Both the position numbers and the translations under genes were made by a program. The notes below the pieces were generated by a model. The model made no database searches and had not been told where the DNA came from. It saw only the letters and a program-made list of their open reading frames with translations. This document shows positions 22,780 to 35,450 of a stretch of DNA of 64,000 nt, one piece after another. Location: assembly GCA_025435555.1 (NCBI GenBank), contig JAIWWG010000098.1:43984-107983 (forward strand), written 5' to 3'. This DNA comes from Chytriomyces cf. hyalinus JEL632. Lineage: Eukaryota; Chytridiomycota; Chytridiomycetes; Chytridiales; Chytriomycetaceae. Position 1 is the first letter of the stretch, and every line of letters begins with the position of its first letter.

Positions 22780-24285
22780 TTAGTACCACTTGTCTGACCC
22801 CGCCGGCGCTGCTCGCGTTGCTGCGCGTGTCGGGATTATGCTCCGTTTCCCCGTCATTCCAAACGTCGACACAATGTCCTGTAGGCAAAGAGCACTGTGT
22901 CAGCTGTCTGTCGAAGCGTTGAACCAGGTCTCTTACATTGTACATATCATGCGTCAGTTCGATAATGTGCTGCTTCTGTTGCTTCTTTGGCTGCTCCTCC
23001 TCCTCCTCTTCTGGATTATCCTTGGTCATATTTACTATAAAATGGCAAAGTCAGTTCACCCATGTAGCACATCATCGCAACAATAGTCGAACCTAGCATA
23101 GGCTGGCCGTCTTCATCTATATCGATCGCAACTGAGCCATCGCGAACCAAAAAGCTTATGTAAAAGATATTTTCGACACTGTCGAGAACAACGCAGCGGG
23201 GCAATTAAACATCGCGGCATTTCGGCACAAAAAGAACGCGGGGGAGGGGGGTACCTTTGACCAAAGGAATCTGGATTTATCGCAAATTCGAAAAAGTTTT
23301 TGGACCGGAGTTTCTTTAAAATCTTGTGAATAGTTTGGACGCTCTTTGCTGTTTCGTTTTCCTGCTTTTCAATATCGTCTTGTTGGAGCTGCAAAACTTG
23401 CGTTAAATCAGGGAGACATACACAATCGCAAAAACAAATGCAAAATGTCAACCTGCTGCGGCTTCAGCAACGTGCTCGCATCCTTATTAATCCGCGCAAC
23501 ATTCCGCTTCCCTTCCTTCCTCGCTTTCGGTTCCGCCGCCAGCGGCCCATACAAAAAGTCCAACGACGGAGCCCTGAATCCACAAGGTGCAACTAACCCG
23601 GCCAACTGGTTCCACTCCAAATCTCTCCGCTGCTCATCCTCTTCATCCACAACGGCCTGTCTTCCTAGTTGAATCTGTTTCACATCGAGTTTTCGTTTGA
23701 CGCGGTGTAAAAAGTCTTTGACATCGAGAGAGCGGCCTGAAAGACGCATATTGTTGACTTTGATGACGCTGAGTTTCGCGACGGATGTTAATACTTTTGA
23801 ATCGAGGTATGCTTCTTGCGACGTTTCAACTAATGTGGTGTAATCGGTCAGGATGGAAGTTGGAAACGTGGGTACATGGATACCTCCCCCAAGTTGGGCC
23901 ATTTTGTACCTTGTTCAAACAGTCTGTTTGTCTTGCTCAGTGTTTCTCTCAGTGCATCGGAACTCTGCTTGACCCACTCGCTCTTGTTCTCTGAGTTCGT
24001 TTAAGTAGTCCATGAGTGTCAGCCATGCAAGCTGGACAAGATCAAAACCAAAAGCAGAAGATATGCACCATTCAGCTCTGCCTGAACTGCGCGATACTCT
24101 CGTCTCAACTTTCTTCTGTTTTCGAGCGTTAGGGCTTGATCCTCTTCATCCTCTTCTTCTTCTTCCTCCTCCTCTTCTTGTTCTTGTCCTTGATCATCTG
24201 CGCTTTCCATCATCTGTTCGTCCTGGTCGCTTTCGCGCTCGCCTTCCGGCCGTTGTTGCCGCTGCCGGACCTTTGCTTCAGACAT
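22780..24285 (-). CDS. NSE4: Nse4, kleisin subunit of the SMC5–SMC6 complex
   Basis: Nse4 bridges the SMC5 and SMC6 heads in the DNA-repair complex. The N-terminus (from 24285) is highly acidic with a Glu/Asp run, then LENRRKLRREYRAVQAELN. A middle exon has EAYLDSKVLTSVAKLSVIKV and VKDFLHRVKRKLDVKQIQLG, the N-terminal kleisin region. Later exons contain FFEFAINPDSFGQ and VENIFYISFLVRDG, the diagnostic C-terminal winged-helix motif. The last exon, joined at an AAT/GAC junction near 22890, reads DIVSTFGMTGKRSIIPTRAA and stops at 22780–22782. This ending matches the conserved Nse4 C-terminus better than the unspliced frame that continues to 22748. Confidence 0.9.
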
Positions 24286-24436
24286 CGTAATTTTTTTTAT
24301 CCATTTACGGACACAAACACACAAACAACCACTTCCAAGCAAAAACTCCTTCGAAAATACAACAAATAGATAGGAAAACAACAGGAAAAAGACGCGACAG
24401 TAAATATGCGTGCAACAAAAAGTGGGGTTCCCAAGC

Positions 24437-27383
24437 TCAGTAAGGTGAATTGACGATCGAACTTCGGCTCTTGAGCATCTTTGCAGGCGTCTGCAGCGTT
24501 GATTTAGAAATCATGTGCACGTTCTCGGGTAGTGCCACAATAATGTTGCGATCTGCGACAAGGACATGGGGTTTTAGTTTTTTTGATGCGTGAGAAAGCA
24601 CTAACTCTTGATTTACCTTCTCCAAACTTGAAGTTGTCAGCAACAACATCACTTCTGTACTGCTTGATGGTATAGTCGTTGAGCTTTCCGATCTTGGCTT
24701 TCTTGAAGTTCCATGTAATCACACTTTTGTGAAGAAAGAGCAACCATGAGTTCCAAGTGAACGGCAGTCGTAAAACAAAAACATGAAATACTCACAAAGG
24801 TCCAGTTGAAGTGACAATTGAAGTTTCCTCGAACCCATCTCCTCCCAAACTCGTATTAAACTTGGCCGGTGTGAATGCAACAGATCCACCCATCCAAGCA
24901 ACGTGCTCGGGCCGCAGCTGCAACCGCTTCGGGACGGGCTTTTGAGCACCCAAACTCTTGTTGAATCCACTGAACGCGGCACCTTTTGCAGCATCGTTTG
25001 CCTCGGTTCCAACAAGGAGCAAGTAATTCTTGCATGTCGCAATCACCCATTTTCCGCTCTCGGTCGTGTCAATTCCAAGAATCGGGTCACCAAGACCAGG
25101 CAAATGAGTTTTGGCGCGCATACTTAAATTGTCCCCGTACAGCCGGATGTCTCCTTTAGAACTTCCTACTGCCAATTTTCCGCTTCCTGTGGTTGTTGCG
25201 CATTGGAATTTGCCAACATTTGAAACGTAGGATTTGCTTTCGCTTCGGACGAGCTTGTCTGCGAGGCGGGGGTCGATACGGAAGATGGAGTTGTTGTTGA
25301 TGCCCACAAGCGTCCGGCTAGGTGTCATGGAACTGTTCTTGGCTATTTTATCGTGCGATTTAGTTGCGTCAATGAAAGAATATGTTTGATACAAAAGAGG
25401 AATGTGTTACATACCTTCGGGGATAATTTCAGTCACAGGTGTCACATCATCAATCTTCCACTCTTCCACCACCTTTCCAACATTCAGATCCATTTTGTAA
25501 ACAATATGATTCTCATTCGGGCGCATCAGAAGCATGCTCTGATCCTGGTCATGTAACAGCACTCTGGATGGAGTAAACGATTTCTTGTCCGTGAGCGACT
25601 GAACATTGTTGATGACAGTGCTGTACTCAAGCGAGTCCTGGTCAGGGTGGCCCAACACTCCGATAGCGGATCCGCGCACAAAGTAAGATCGATCCTTGTG
25701 CCCGACAGTCAAACTTGTAATCTTCGCGTTTTTGTCTCCCGGCGCGTTTCCCATATCCGTATCACCTTGTCGTACATTCTCCTCTTCCTCAGAATCGCTA
25801 TAATCGCTTTTTTCATCTTCGCTATCGTCCTCGCTTTCCTCGGCATCCTGCATCTCAACGTCCTCCTGGTATGCATTCACAAGGAACCCTCGGTCCTCCT
25901 CCTTCAACTTTTGAAATTCGCTGCGGTTCAAGGCTTCGTACATGCATGCGCCGTACGCGTTGCGGAAAGCTGATTCGTCTGGGGCACCACCACGGAATTT
26001 GACACACCACGGGTACACATCGTCTTGTCCTTCTTGGCGCCATAACCAGACAAAACAACAGTCATGTGCGTTGAATTGGCCGTTCATGTCGCTTGTTAAG
26101 GGTTGTGACATGAAAGGGCCAGTTGCGTCAGTCAGGACGAGGAGGTATTCGAAGCGCGATGTGCGGACACATTGGACGACAATGTTTTCGCGAATCATAC
26201 TAAACTGAAAACGATTATGCGCGCATGTAAAGGAGGGTCGGTGAGTGGGTCTTAAAGAGAAAGTTAAACAGTTTGTGGCGCACCTGCGAGAAGCGGCTGT
26301 CATAGACAAACAAGTCTCCGGGGACTTGTACGAGGGTCTCACTCGTTTCAGGAACAGAGGCGGGTGCATTGATGGGAAGTGGTGTTGTGCCCATGCTCAT
26401 GGGCTCTGGAAACTGACGTGGAGTTTTCAAGGCATCATCTTCATTCTTTGCAGAACCAAGACGGCTCTTTCCCTTTTGTTCTCCAGCAAATATAGATGAT
26501 TTCGCTGTTGGAGTAGTGGGTTCCCTGACTGGAGCTTTCCCTGACGAGACACTCTTGGTTTTTCCATCCGGCGTCGAGACTGAAGTAACAAGACCCCCAG
26601 GCACAGAAATGCCGTCATCTTCCGCGGCCAAAAGTGCAGCATTCTTCTTTTTCGCAGCAGTGTTTGGTTTCGAAGCGCCGGCTGCAGCATTTTTCTTGGC
26701 GGCACTCTCGATGCTGGCCTCTGCACTGGCCTGGATAAATCGCACGTATGCCTCCATCTCCTTGTCCGAGACTTGCTCGTGCGAGCGTCTGTTTCTGCGT
26801 TCAAACATGCATGCGTAGACCATGGATTCGAATGTGTTGATCATGGCTGGACGGGTAACGTCCGTGTCGATGATGTACTCGTACGAGACGGAACAAGCTT
26901 GTTTTAACAGTGTCAGAGAGTGTTTAAGATGGATGAAACAAGGTCATAAAATACCTGGAGTGGATGCAATGGGATCCGTCCAATGAAACGACGCCTCCGA
27001 GGGCATGATGAACAGAATGGCTTCGTCAATGAGAAATGCAAATTCGTCATCGTCATCGTCGGCACCGCTTCCGAGCGAGCCTCCTTCATCTTCTCCTTCT
27101 TCAAAAATGCGCGTGGAGACCAACTAAGAGGAAGGAAAGTGAGCAGACTGACAAGAAGCAAGATGCAACAAAATCAACAAATAGTTACCTGGCAGTTGTA
27201 CTGCACATCAGTCCTTCTGATTGTGAGTGCCGCATTTGCAAAGAGCATCTGTGTTGCCTCGTCGGTGCGGGTGGCCGAGACACGGCGAGTGATGCGGTGT
27301 AGTGATCCGCCCTCCAGCTGAAGAAGGGCTGCGTCGCCGCTGCTGCCCCAAAGGGCTGTGCCGAGAGACTTGAGCAGGAACAT
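24437..27383 (-). CDS. VID27: VID27-like protein
   Basis: VID27 was found in yeast as a vacuole import and degradation factor; its biochemical role is poorly defined. The gene starts MFLLKSLGTALWGSSGDAAL, typical of the family, followed by RITRRVSATRTDEATQMLFA. A linker rich in Ala/Lys/Ser lies around 26800–26400. The central exon (about 26190–25430) has FVWLWRQEGQDDVYPWCVKF, an acidic Asp/Glu/Ser stretch, and the start of a WD-like propeller (KNAKITSLTVGHKDRSYFVR). The C-terminal exons carry KLAVGSSKGDIRLYGD, LGDPILGIDTTESGKWVIAT and VITWNFKKAKIGKLNDYTIK, the conserved Vid27 domain. The stop is at 24437. Length near 800 residues fits. All domains look intact. Confidence 0.9.
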
Positions 27384-27652
27384 GCGCAGTTTAAAACGTG
27401 ATTTTTATTTAAAAAAAGAGTTCTGGACAAGCACAAAAAGTGTCCGATCGGATCCTTTAATTGTAACTAATGTCCAACTCTCTCATGCTCACACTCCCAT
27501 CTATATGATTATGCCCTCATCTCAAAAAGGGCGGGCTTGAATTGATGACCCGCCAAAATTGTTTTCGAATCTGTGCCAAAAGCAAGGGCCACTGAAAACA
27601 AAAAACTCAGCTTCAAAACAACACCAACAGCTTCAACAACAACAACGCGTAT

Positions 27653-28761
27653 ATGCACACCTTGGCCATTCCATTAGCTGTCCATCTACTTGCCGCTGCG
27701 GCTGCACACGCTCAAGACACGAGTATAACACGACTTCATCAAATGCTCACTTGGACCCTTTCCTCAAAACAAGCCATCCCTTTTTCCACAGACAACATTT
27801 TCATTCCGTTCAACATTGCAACTGGCGCTGTCGTCTCAGCCACAAGCGCATCCACCACAGGCGCGTGCTTCCCGAACCGCTGCGCCGCTTCGAATGTCAT
27901 CAGCCTGACAACCAACACCACTGGGCAGTGGGTCTCAAGCCCTGGCGTATGCAATCCCACGCGTAGCGAGACACTCAGTCTGGATTGGAGCCAGAACTTT
28001 GGTGTCCAGTTCATTACTGAGGTGCGCTACCACTTTGGCGCGTTGTCGGGTGAGTGTTGGCTGCACCCTGAGTATTTTACCTGTCTTTTTGAAGTTTTAC
28101 CGTGAAATCTGTCTTTTGACGTGTTCTCTGAACAGCTTCAAATGCAAACTTGGTTGTGTACGACACGCAGCCCATGAACATCAACAATCCCACTGCTGTG
28201 ACTTACACGGATACGGATGAATGGATCGTGTATGTGTTTGAAGTGCCTGTCACTGCAACCAGTCTCTCGTTTACCTGGTCTGGCCTCTCGAGCCCAGACG
28301 GCAACGTGTCTTGTGCTGTGGGAGTGCGCGACATTGAAGTGTGGACAGGTTCGAATCCTAGAGACAAAATTTTGAATCCACTGCTGACTTAACTTAAAAA
28401 CACAGGACCCTCCCCAAACGGGCTCTCGGGAGTCATGCGCCCACGTGCAAGCCTGTCCGCAGGCGCAATTGTCGGAATCGTGCTTGGAACGTTACTCGCA
28501 TCGTCGCTGCTTTTTCTGGGCGTATTTGTGCTATTCCAGCGCAGAAAGAATTTGATGGCACGCATGACGCGCGGGTACGAGCTTGGACGATTTGGCGGCG
28601 AGCGTTTGCGCGACGATGGTGATGCGGTGCATCAGACGGGGTTTGATGTGTTGGGAGCAAAGATGCATTCTGCGAGGACAAGGAACTTTTTGGCAGCAAA
28701 TGTTGATGCAGCTAACGCTTCCTCTGCTGCTTCCTCTTCTTCTTCAACAAGGGCTGTTTGA
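27653..28761 (+). CDS. Secreted/type I membrane protein, unrecognised
   Basis: Three exons (27653–28050, 28136–28348, 28406–28761) join in phase. The N-terminus is a clear signal peptide (MHTLAIPLAVHLLAAAAAHA, cleavage likely before QDTS). The extracellular part of about 230 residues has Cys residues, N-glycosylation sites (NTTGQW, NVSC) and alternating hydrophobic/Thr/Ser strands suggesting a beta-sandwich. A single transmembrane helix near residues 225–247 (AIVGIVLGTLLASSLLFLGV) is followed by RRKN and a cytosolic tail with a Ser run. The layout is that of a cell-surface receptor or adhesion protein, but no family is recognised. Start chosen because the signal peptide follows at once. Confidence 0.75.
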
Positions 28762-28985
28762 GAAATGCTGGACTGCTTTATTAGACGCGTATTTATTGAA
28801 AATGTATGTGTGTGAAAGGGATCTGTGCAAAATAAAACTGACAAGTCAGGAGCCAGTTTATGAGATGCGGTCAGCATAGAAAACGCGTGAGCGTAATAAA
28901 AGAACAAGAGGCCAATCCATCCAATAAAAAATGCGTCCAGCACTCGGACGCAATGAAAAATACATACACAAGAACTACATCAGTT

Positions 28986-30657
28986 CTACATCAAAAGTCC
29001 CTCCAACACCAACGAAGCAACAAGCTCAACCACAACCCCTGCATCCATCCCCGTGACCCCACTGACTACTGCTTTGAACGGATTCACTTGCACCTCCAAC
29101 ACTTCAGGCAACGCGTCCAAAATGTCTTCGATAAACGCTACCCGCACAACATTTCCACCTTCAGTAAATGCAAACACTTTTAAGTCGCATACTTGAACGA
29201 CAGTGGCACCGTCGCCAAAGTCACCACCAGTCAGACCGCTCAATGTTCCCACCATCAAACCCTTCATGAATCCTTTCGCGGATCCAACGACTCCTTTCAA
29301 CAAACCGCGCCCACCAAGCCCCTTTGGAAGAAGTGCTGGAGTAATCTCCAAATTAAGGTCAAAAATTTTACTAACACCAACTGGACTTGTTTGCGTGGCA
29401 TCCACGTGTTCAGCAGTCATTGCGCCAACAATAAGAGGCCCAATACACCCACTCGCGGCGTACTCGCCATTCACTTTGACATCAAATTCAACGCGATGCA
29501 GCTGCACATGCAAACTTGGCGGATGTGAAAACGTGGCGCGAATTCCACTCTTGAGAACTCCTGTTGCCGTTGTGGTTGTTGGTAACCGTTCTACGCGTGG
29601 GTCTGGAAGCATGCCATCCACGCCACTGGGACGAATGTATGGTGTTTGTTGGATGGCTGCTGCTGCTCGTTGTTTGGATGCGTTGACGGCGTTTTGGTAC
29701 AAGTTAAGTGGGCCGACGGAAACTGGGGGTATGATTTCAGATTCGGATCTGGATTCGGTTAAAAGTTTCGACGAAGCAGCGGTTGTGGGTGGCAGTGCGT
29801 TATAGGCGCGCACAGCGTCTGGAATGTGGATTTTTTCAGGGACAATCACTGGCGGAGGAATAAAAGACACTGGAGAATCCCGTTGTTGCTGTTGTTGCTG
29901 CAATTGAAGTGCCTTTTTGGCGGCAATATCGTTGCGTATTTTGTCGACAAGAAGCGCGCCATTGATTTGAGTTTTGAGTAGAATATTTTTCCAAATGAGG
30001 ATCCCCATGACGTGAATGGAAACTGTGAGGGACACTGAGAGCATGAGGCCATCCATAAGATTTTCGGACTGTTTTTTTTTTTTTCGATGAAGGAGTTTTG
30101 TATCGTTTAAGTCACCACAAGAAGCCACAAAATGCGAAGAATGCGGAATAGAGTACCTTTGCTTGTGCGGCAATTGCGCGAATGAATTTTCTGAAAGTCA
30201 AGTTATTGGCTGAGTGCGAGTGGAATTGGACAAGCATGTGCTCCTGATTGACTGACAAATGCTTTTGCCCGCCGTTGAAGAGAATCGGATCCGACAAATT
30301 CACAGCTAAGACTGTTGCCCCGTTCCAAGCGACTTCCACGGGTCCCTGGGCAGTACCCGAGGCTACAAATGAGGCTGGCAGTGGCAGTGGATATGGCAGC
30401 GGCAGCTCCAACAGCATCGACACTGCAACGGCATATGCTGTGTTGGCGTTGGAGCGGGTCGTTGTTGATGATGGCCCTGGAGTTGCGGTGCGGGCAAACT
30501 CCAGCACACGGAGACGGTGGATAGTCGGCTCAGTCTCCCGCCCCTTCTCGGCACCCACTTTGGCGCCCGCAGCTGCAAAGACATGCGCAATGACGCTGGG
30601 CGCCATCAGATGCGCAAGAAGGAGTGCTAGCACAGTTGCAACAGCCACATAAATCAT
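28986..30657 (-). CDS. Membrane-anchored protein, unrecognised
   Basis: Two exons (30657 to 30157, and 30068 to 28986) separated by an 88-nt intron with a polypyrimidine tract. There is an N-terminal hydrophobic segment (MIYVAVATVLALLLAHLMAP) and a second one after the intron (GLMLSVSLTVSIHVMGILIW), with a long Ala/Pro/Thr/Gln-rich linker. The C-terminal 200 residues are a beta-rich, Val/Gly-rich domain (HVQLHRVEFDVKVNGEYAAS; VEVQVNPFKAVVSGVTGMDA). One or two membrane passes with such a domain is reminiscent of fungal DUF3712-like surface proteins, but I am not confident of that. The start at 30657 is favoured because the upstream frame would overlap the adjacent PPAT gene. Confidence 0.6.
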
Positions 30658-30698
30658 GTCTTTTTTCAGGGTTAAAAATTGATGGGTCCAAACGTTAT

Positions 30699-31775
30699 TC
30701 ACACAGCTTTGTCCTTCTGCTTTGCGATCCATTCCCTCAAATAACTGCTGGATATCTTGTCTGCGAAGCTGTTTGATCCACCACCACTTGGGGCAACAGC
30801 AGCAGCAGCTGGGTTCACAATAACACCAATGACATACATGTCCAGCAGCGGCAACCCATTCTCTTCCCTCAGCGCATTCACAGCCACACACCCAGCTTCA
30901 GTCTCACCGCTCGCAACAATTGCGTCCATTTCAGCTTCATTCCGAGTCGGTCCAAAGTCATCCAGAATTCCTTCAACGCGGTACTGCACGCGCGGTTTGA
31001 ACATTTTCAAGAACGATTCCACGGCGGAAAGTCGCGTTTCGAGTGACTCCATTTGCTCAAAATACGCTTTTTTCGCAAGTCTTTGCGGCGTGTTTGCAAA
31101 GTCTGTAGTCAGTCACAATAAGTCACGCTGTGTGTGTAAAGAAATGGCTCAATGACACGGGTTGATACCGTATACGCCGCAAATGAGTTTCTCCTGTGCA
31201 AGCCATGCTGCTGTTGAGAGTAGTATCAGATGGCCGTGATGCAAATGATCGAACGTTCCTCCAAGCACAACTGTCTTGCATTCCCGCAGAGAGTCGGCCA
31301 CAATGGGAATCGCCTTGAAGCTGGGGGTGCTTGATGACTGAGGGAGGGCAGTGTCGTTGATGGTCAGTGGAGTGACTGAGAACGGATCCAGACCGAGTTC
31401 GGTTCGGATCTTGTTGAATGCATCTGATTCACTGACTTCATCGCTGACCATGGTATACACGGTTGCTTCTGTATGTGAGACGCTCGATACAACAGCACGC
31501 ACATCCGACACATCTGCGATAAGCACACGTACTTGCAGAAGGGGGTTTGACTGCGTATGCGCATGTGCCGCAGAGTACACTTGCGAAAGAAGTCCATGCA
31601 TCAATGCCGTGTTTCTCAACGACCCAGTGGCACTGTCAGTCGATGCTGTCTCTGAGTGAGATACAACCACAAAGAGATGAGTCAGTCGGGGCTGGAATCC
31701 AGCACTTGCCACGAGGCACAGCTGAGAGGCATCCGTGCTGCTGATACTGACAAACCCGTATTTCATGTGTTCCAT
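30699..31775 (-). CDS. CAB4: Phosphopantetheine adenylyltransferase
   Basis: Transfers AMP from ATP to 4'-phosphopantetheine, the penultimate step of coenzyme A synthesis. Two exons joined by an intron of about 50 nt near 31099–31150. The nucleotidyltransferase motif VVLGGTFDHLHHGHLILLST is present with its TxxH-type histidines. Downstream are DDFGPT, AGCVAVNALREENGLPLLDM and KISSSYLREW, the last being the S-S/T-x-x-R ATP-binding motif. An extra N-terminal domain of about 170 residues precedes the catalytic core, as in eukaryotic PPAT proteins. There is no fused dephospho-CoA kinase, so this is the stand-alone fungal type rather than the animal CoA synthase fusion. The start is 38 nt from the divergent C12orf4-like gene. 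Confidence 0.9.
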
Positions 31776-31813
31776 TTTGCATTTACTTGGTTACTTGTGC
31801 ATCATAAACTTAC

Positions 31814-34793
31814 ATGCAAGCAAGCATCACCGTCAACATTGAACGCACCAACCCAGCCAGCGGGTCTCAATCGCTCCTGGCGCGTGCATGTGCATCTCTG
31901 GCACTTGCTGATGCAGTTGCCGAGCAGGAGAACGAGGCCATGAACAAACGTGGGTACTGACAACCCGTACCCCAACTCACACTCACAGCTCAACTGACTG
32001 TCTCGAAACAATGCCAGTCCTGTCCCAAGCACTCAAAGCAGCTCCCAAAAAACCAAATCTGCTGATACAGCGGTTCACTCATAAACCCGCTGTCCAGGAC
32101 AGCTTCGCGAGCGCGTATCAGCACGTGTCGCGCACTGTCCTCTTTGACACGTTAATGGATCTCGAACATTCGTATTGTATGGCAGTCCGCGCATGCATGT
32201 CTGAAACAGCGTTTTTGAGGGAGAGGGAGGGCAGCTCCGATTTGGCAATGTTTGACGCAACGAGGGACTCGATCCTGACCTCCTTGCGAGCAGAACAGAG
32301 AGCAGAGTACAGGGATTTTGTGACAAAGGTATTCTTAGCGTCTGATTTGCGCGTTTTTGTTGTCAGTAATTCACCACGTCTCCTATGTAATTACACCAAA
32401 GGTACATAACGAACTACTCGCCCACACAGATGTGCCTTTCGAAAAGGGATCAGTCCAAATCAAACCGCTCATGTCCGAATCTTCATCAAAACACGCCAGC
32501 AGCGAAGATGCGACCATTTCATTAACCGAGCACCGCGCAAACGCGACTGCAATCACATCTTCACTCGCAAAATTGAACCAAGAATCCGATTCGGTTTTGG
32601 AAGGTGCGCTTGGAAAGTTGAGAAGGTCTCCTTCGAAAAGTTTGATGCGCGTTGGGAGCGTCGAAGCTGTTATTGCGACATCCTCGACTTCACCTGCTTT
32701 CGTGTCGAGCGCAACGACACCGAAACTTGCGCATGAATTATCAGCATCTACTACCGATATTTCGGTGTCTGTGGATTCTGAATCAAATGATGTAAGCTGA
32801 GATGTTTTCAATTCCGCCAGCAACTGTTTTGGTTCAACTGTTGTTTCACCAGCCGGAGTTGGACATAATGGTTTTTGAAATCAAAGAAATGGGATTCACG
32901 CAAGACCAGGCGAAAGCTGCGTTGGAACTTGAGAAACGAAACTTGGTAAACAGTTCTTGCCTGAACGAGAATCGTAAACTGACAGCGCATGTCTGCTGCA
33001 TCCATGAAAAACAAAGGAGCGCGCTCTTAATCTTCTCTTGGAAAACCCATCGAAGGTAGAAAAACAAATTCGAGATTCCGCCACTCGGTCTATGCTCTTT
33101 CCAGATGGCACCAATTCAAAAACGCGCAAACCTGCAAAACCGTCACGCTCAATTTCAAGTAGCTCCTTGGCCGAAATTAGTCGTTCAAGTCCTGGCGGTT
33201 TGGACTCGGTCGCGAATCCTGCGCGCAGAGTTCAGTCCAACCCGTGGAACAACCAATCATCTCAACACCAGCATCCATCCAATCCGTCACCACTCTCAAT
33301 GAAGAAAACAGTAGTCACTGCATCAACAGCATCCATGGAAGAAGTAAATGCGAAACGACAACAACAAGGTCAAACTTCTGCTGCTGCCGCCACAACGTTT
33401 TCCCCTTTTGCTTTCATACAGCAACAACAAGCGAAAATATCTGCGGATTTGGCCGCATTGACTGGTGCTACGGTCAAACCTGGGAACTCGGACTCTGCGC
33501 ATACTGCCTCAGGCATCACTCCAAACCAACAACTCAACAATTTTCAAAAAGGATTCACGAACTTTTTGGGAAAAGCAATGGAAGCGCTTCATATTGAGCC
33601 AATGTGAGCCATCCAAGAATTTTTCTTTACCGTTTCCTCACCTCACTGATTGCGATTCGGGTTTAAGGCAAAGCAACGAAACGGACGTGCCGGATAAAAG
33701 CCACACCGAACGATCCGAATCCTTCACGGCCTACTTTGGAACTCAAGTTCGAACCATGTACACGATTCGACTTTCCATTGTTCCTTCTCTGAGTGATGCA
33801 GTGTTGAGAGCCGATAATTCGGCGCAAGAGCAAATCTTGAGAGCACAAACGACAGCGAGTTTGAACTCGAACAATCTCAGCGGTTGCGTGCTACTTTTGA
33901 GTCCGTCTCAGGTGGATGGTTATGCATATGGAACAACTGTGAATCAGGGTGAGAGTGCTTTTTGGTGTGAAGCTTGTTGTTGCTGACAACGGTTGCAGCA
34001 TTCATATCACGATGCAGGGAAGCGACAGAATTTCATTTCGAGGACTTTGAAATCCAGTGGAAGAAAGCATTGGACAAGTGTCCGTTGGACGACTTTGGGT
34101 ATCCAGTTTTGAGAGAAGGTTGTTAACTTGTCCAAAGTTTTTTGAGCTAAAGAAACCTCGAAACACAGGCGACTTTTTTACTACACGACACTCGAATCTG
34201 CCTCAAATTCATGTTCTGTTCCATTTGATTGTTCCTGATGATGGTCGGTTTAACTTCTTTTGGCGATCATTTGATGTTAATATGGATGTTGTTTTTCAGC
34301 TGCACAGGCAGAGCTTTATTCAGTCTCACCCGTCATGGTGGGCTACCGAAACATTCTAAAACTGGCCCACATGAGAGACATCAATCACCTCTTTGTGCCC
34401 ATCCTTCTTCAAACCGAACGCACCCATGATCAAACAAGATCATACGCATCAAGCGCAACACATTCTCCAACCCGTAGCATCTCTGACCAAATAGACGCAC
34501 GCACACCGCTCACTTCAACTTTTGAAAACACCGCCGCACTCGCTAAGCAAACCGAAGCCGTCTTGAAGGGCACAAAAGGGCTCATTATGGAGCAAACGCG
34601 AAGCATCAAACACAGTGGAGACAGTCGTGGTGTGGATACGCGAAGTCGGTCGATTCAGTTTGTTGTGCCGTTGGACTCATGTGTGAGTTCTGCAGCAGCG
34701 GGTGGCGGTGGTGTGGAGATGGGGAGTGCAGTTGTGGAGGAGGGGTTTCAGGTTATTTGTGGGAAGATTTCGGATGTGTTTCGGACAGTGTGA
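31814..34793 (+). CDS. C12orf4 (FERRY subunit Fy-4) homologue with inserted UBA domain
   Basis: In mammals C12orf4 is a subunit of FERRY, a Rab5 effector that carries mRNAs on early endosomes. Exons read: 31814–31953, 31989–32328, 32402–32791, 32853–32945, 33017–33603, 33668–33948, one from about 34000, one from about 34170, and a last to 34793. The N-terminal half has TLMDLEHSYCMAVRACMSET. The C-terminal half has SFTAYFGTQVRTMYTIRLSI, GDFFTTRHSNLPQIHVLFHL and VMVGYRNILKLAHMRDINHL, each aligning with conserved C12orf4 blocks. Between them, residues about 291–335 form a UBA domain (FEIKEMGFTQDQAKAALELE, then RNLERALNLLLENP), followed by a Ser/Gln-rich linker. Ubiquitin binding is inferred from the MGF motif. 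The start ATG fits phase and the divergent promoter. Confidence 0.85.
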
Positions 34794-35450
34794 TTTTGGG
34801 TGTTTGTTTAATTGTATGTTTGACCTGGGAAATTGACTCGTTGCATCCCACAACAGTGTTCAAGAGTAATAATTTTTCAATGAGCTGTACCATGGGCCAA
34901 AGAATGCTCAAAAGCATCATGCAGAGTCATGTGTTTTATCAGTGCCGCGGAATTCTCCAACCAGTGTTGTGCTGCGCTAAATTTTTCTCCCAAAATTGTC
35001 GTGACAATCCGGGCGAAAACTAACGTCAAAGTGCGACTGAGAGGCTGAACTTTGGAGAAGCTGTATGCATCCCCCGGAGAAGGACGGCAGCCTCCATCGT
35101 GAGAGGGTGTGATTCAGCTCACTGCGCGTCGCCCAACCCCCCAAATTTTTTTTCTTGCTCTGCGCTTCAACCAGAAACTTGACGGGACGCGTCTTTTTCG
35201 TCTTCACCCTGTTGGGTGTCAGGGACTCTAATGTCCAGTGACATTTCGTTTTCAAATGCCCTGGTTGGTCGTTTCAGCGCAAACAGAGTTTAAACTTGTC
35301 AGTTTGAAAAAGTTCATTTTATAACCGTCGAAGCTCTTATCTCAAACTCGTCTGTGACCTCTTGGAGTGAGTAGCCTGCACAAAGGCACTTGTTCACCAA
35401 AACAGGCTTGTCAAAAAACCTGAAGCAGAAAAAACCTGGAACCATGCGAG
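34794..35450. other. Intergenic, no gene seen
   Basis: The 3' flank of the C12orf4-like gene up to tRNA-Phe. Short open frames only, no recognisable RNA or repeat. Confidence 0.5.

Noticed and set aside
22748-22940. Unspliced reading of the Nse4 C-terminus to 22748
   Set aside because: Splicing at 22927/22890 restores the conserved DIVSTFGMTGKRSIIPTR ending; the unspliced tail has no similarity to the family.
28340-28365. Exact B-box-like GGTTCGAATCC sequence
   Set aside because: It falls at an exon/intron junction of the secreted-protein gene and no tRNA-like stems flank it, so it is coincidence.
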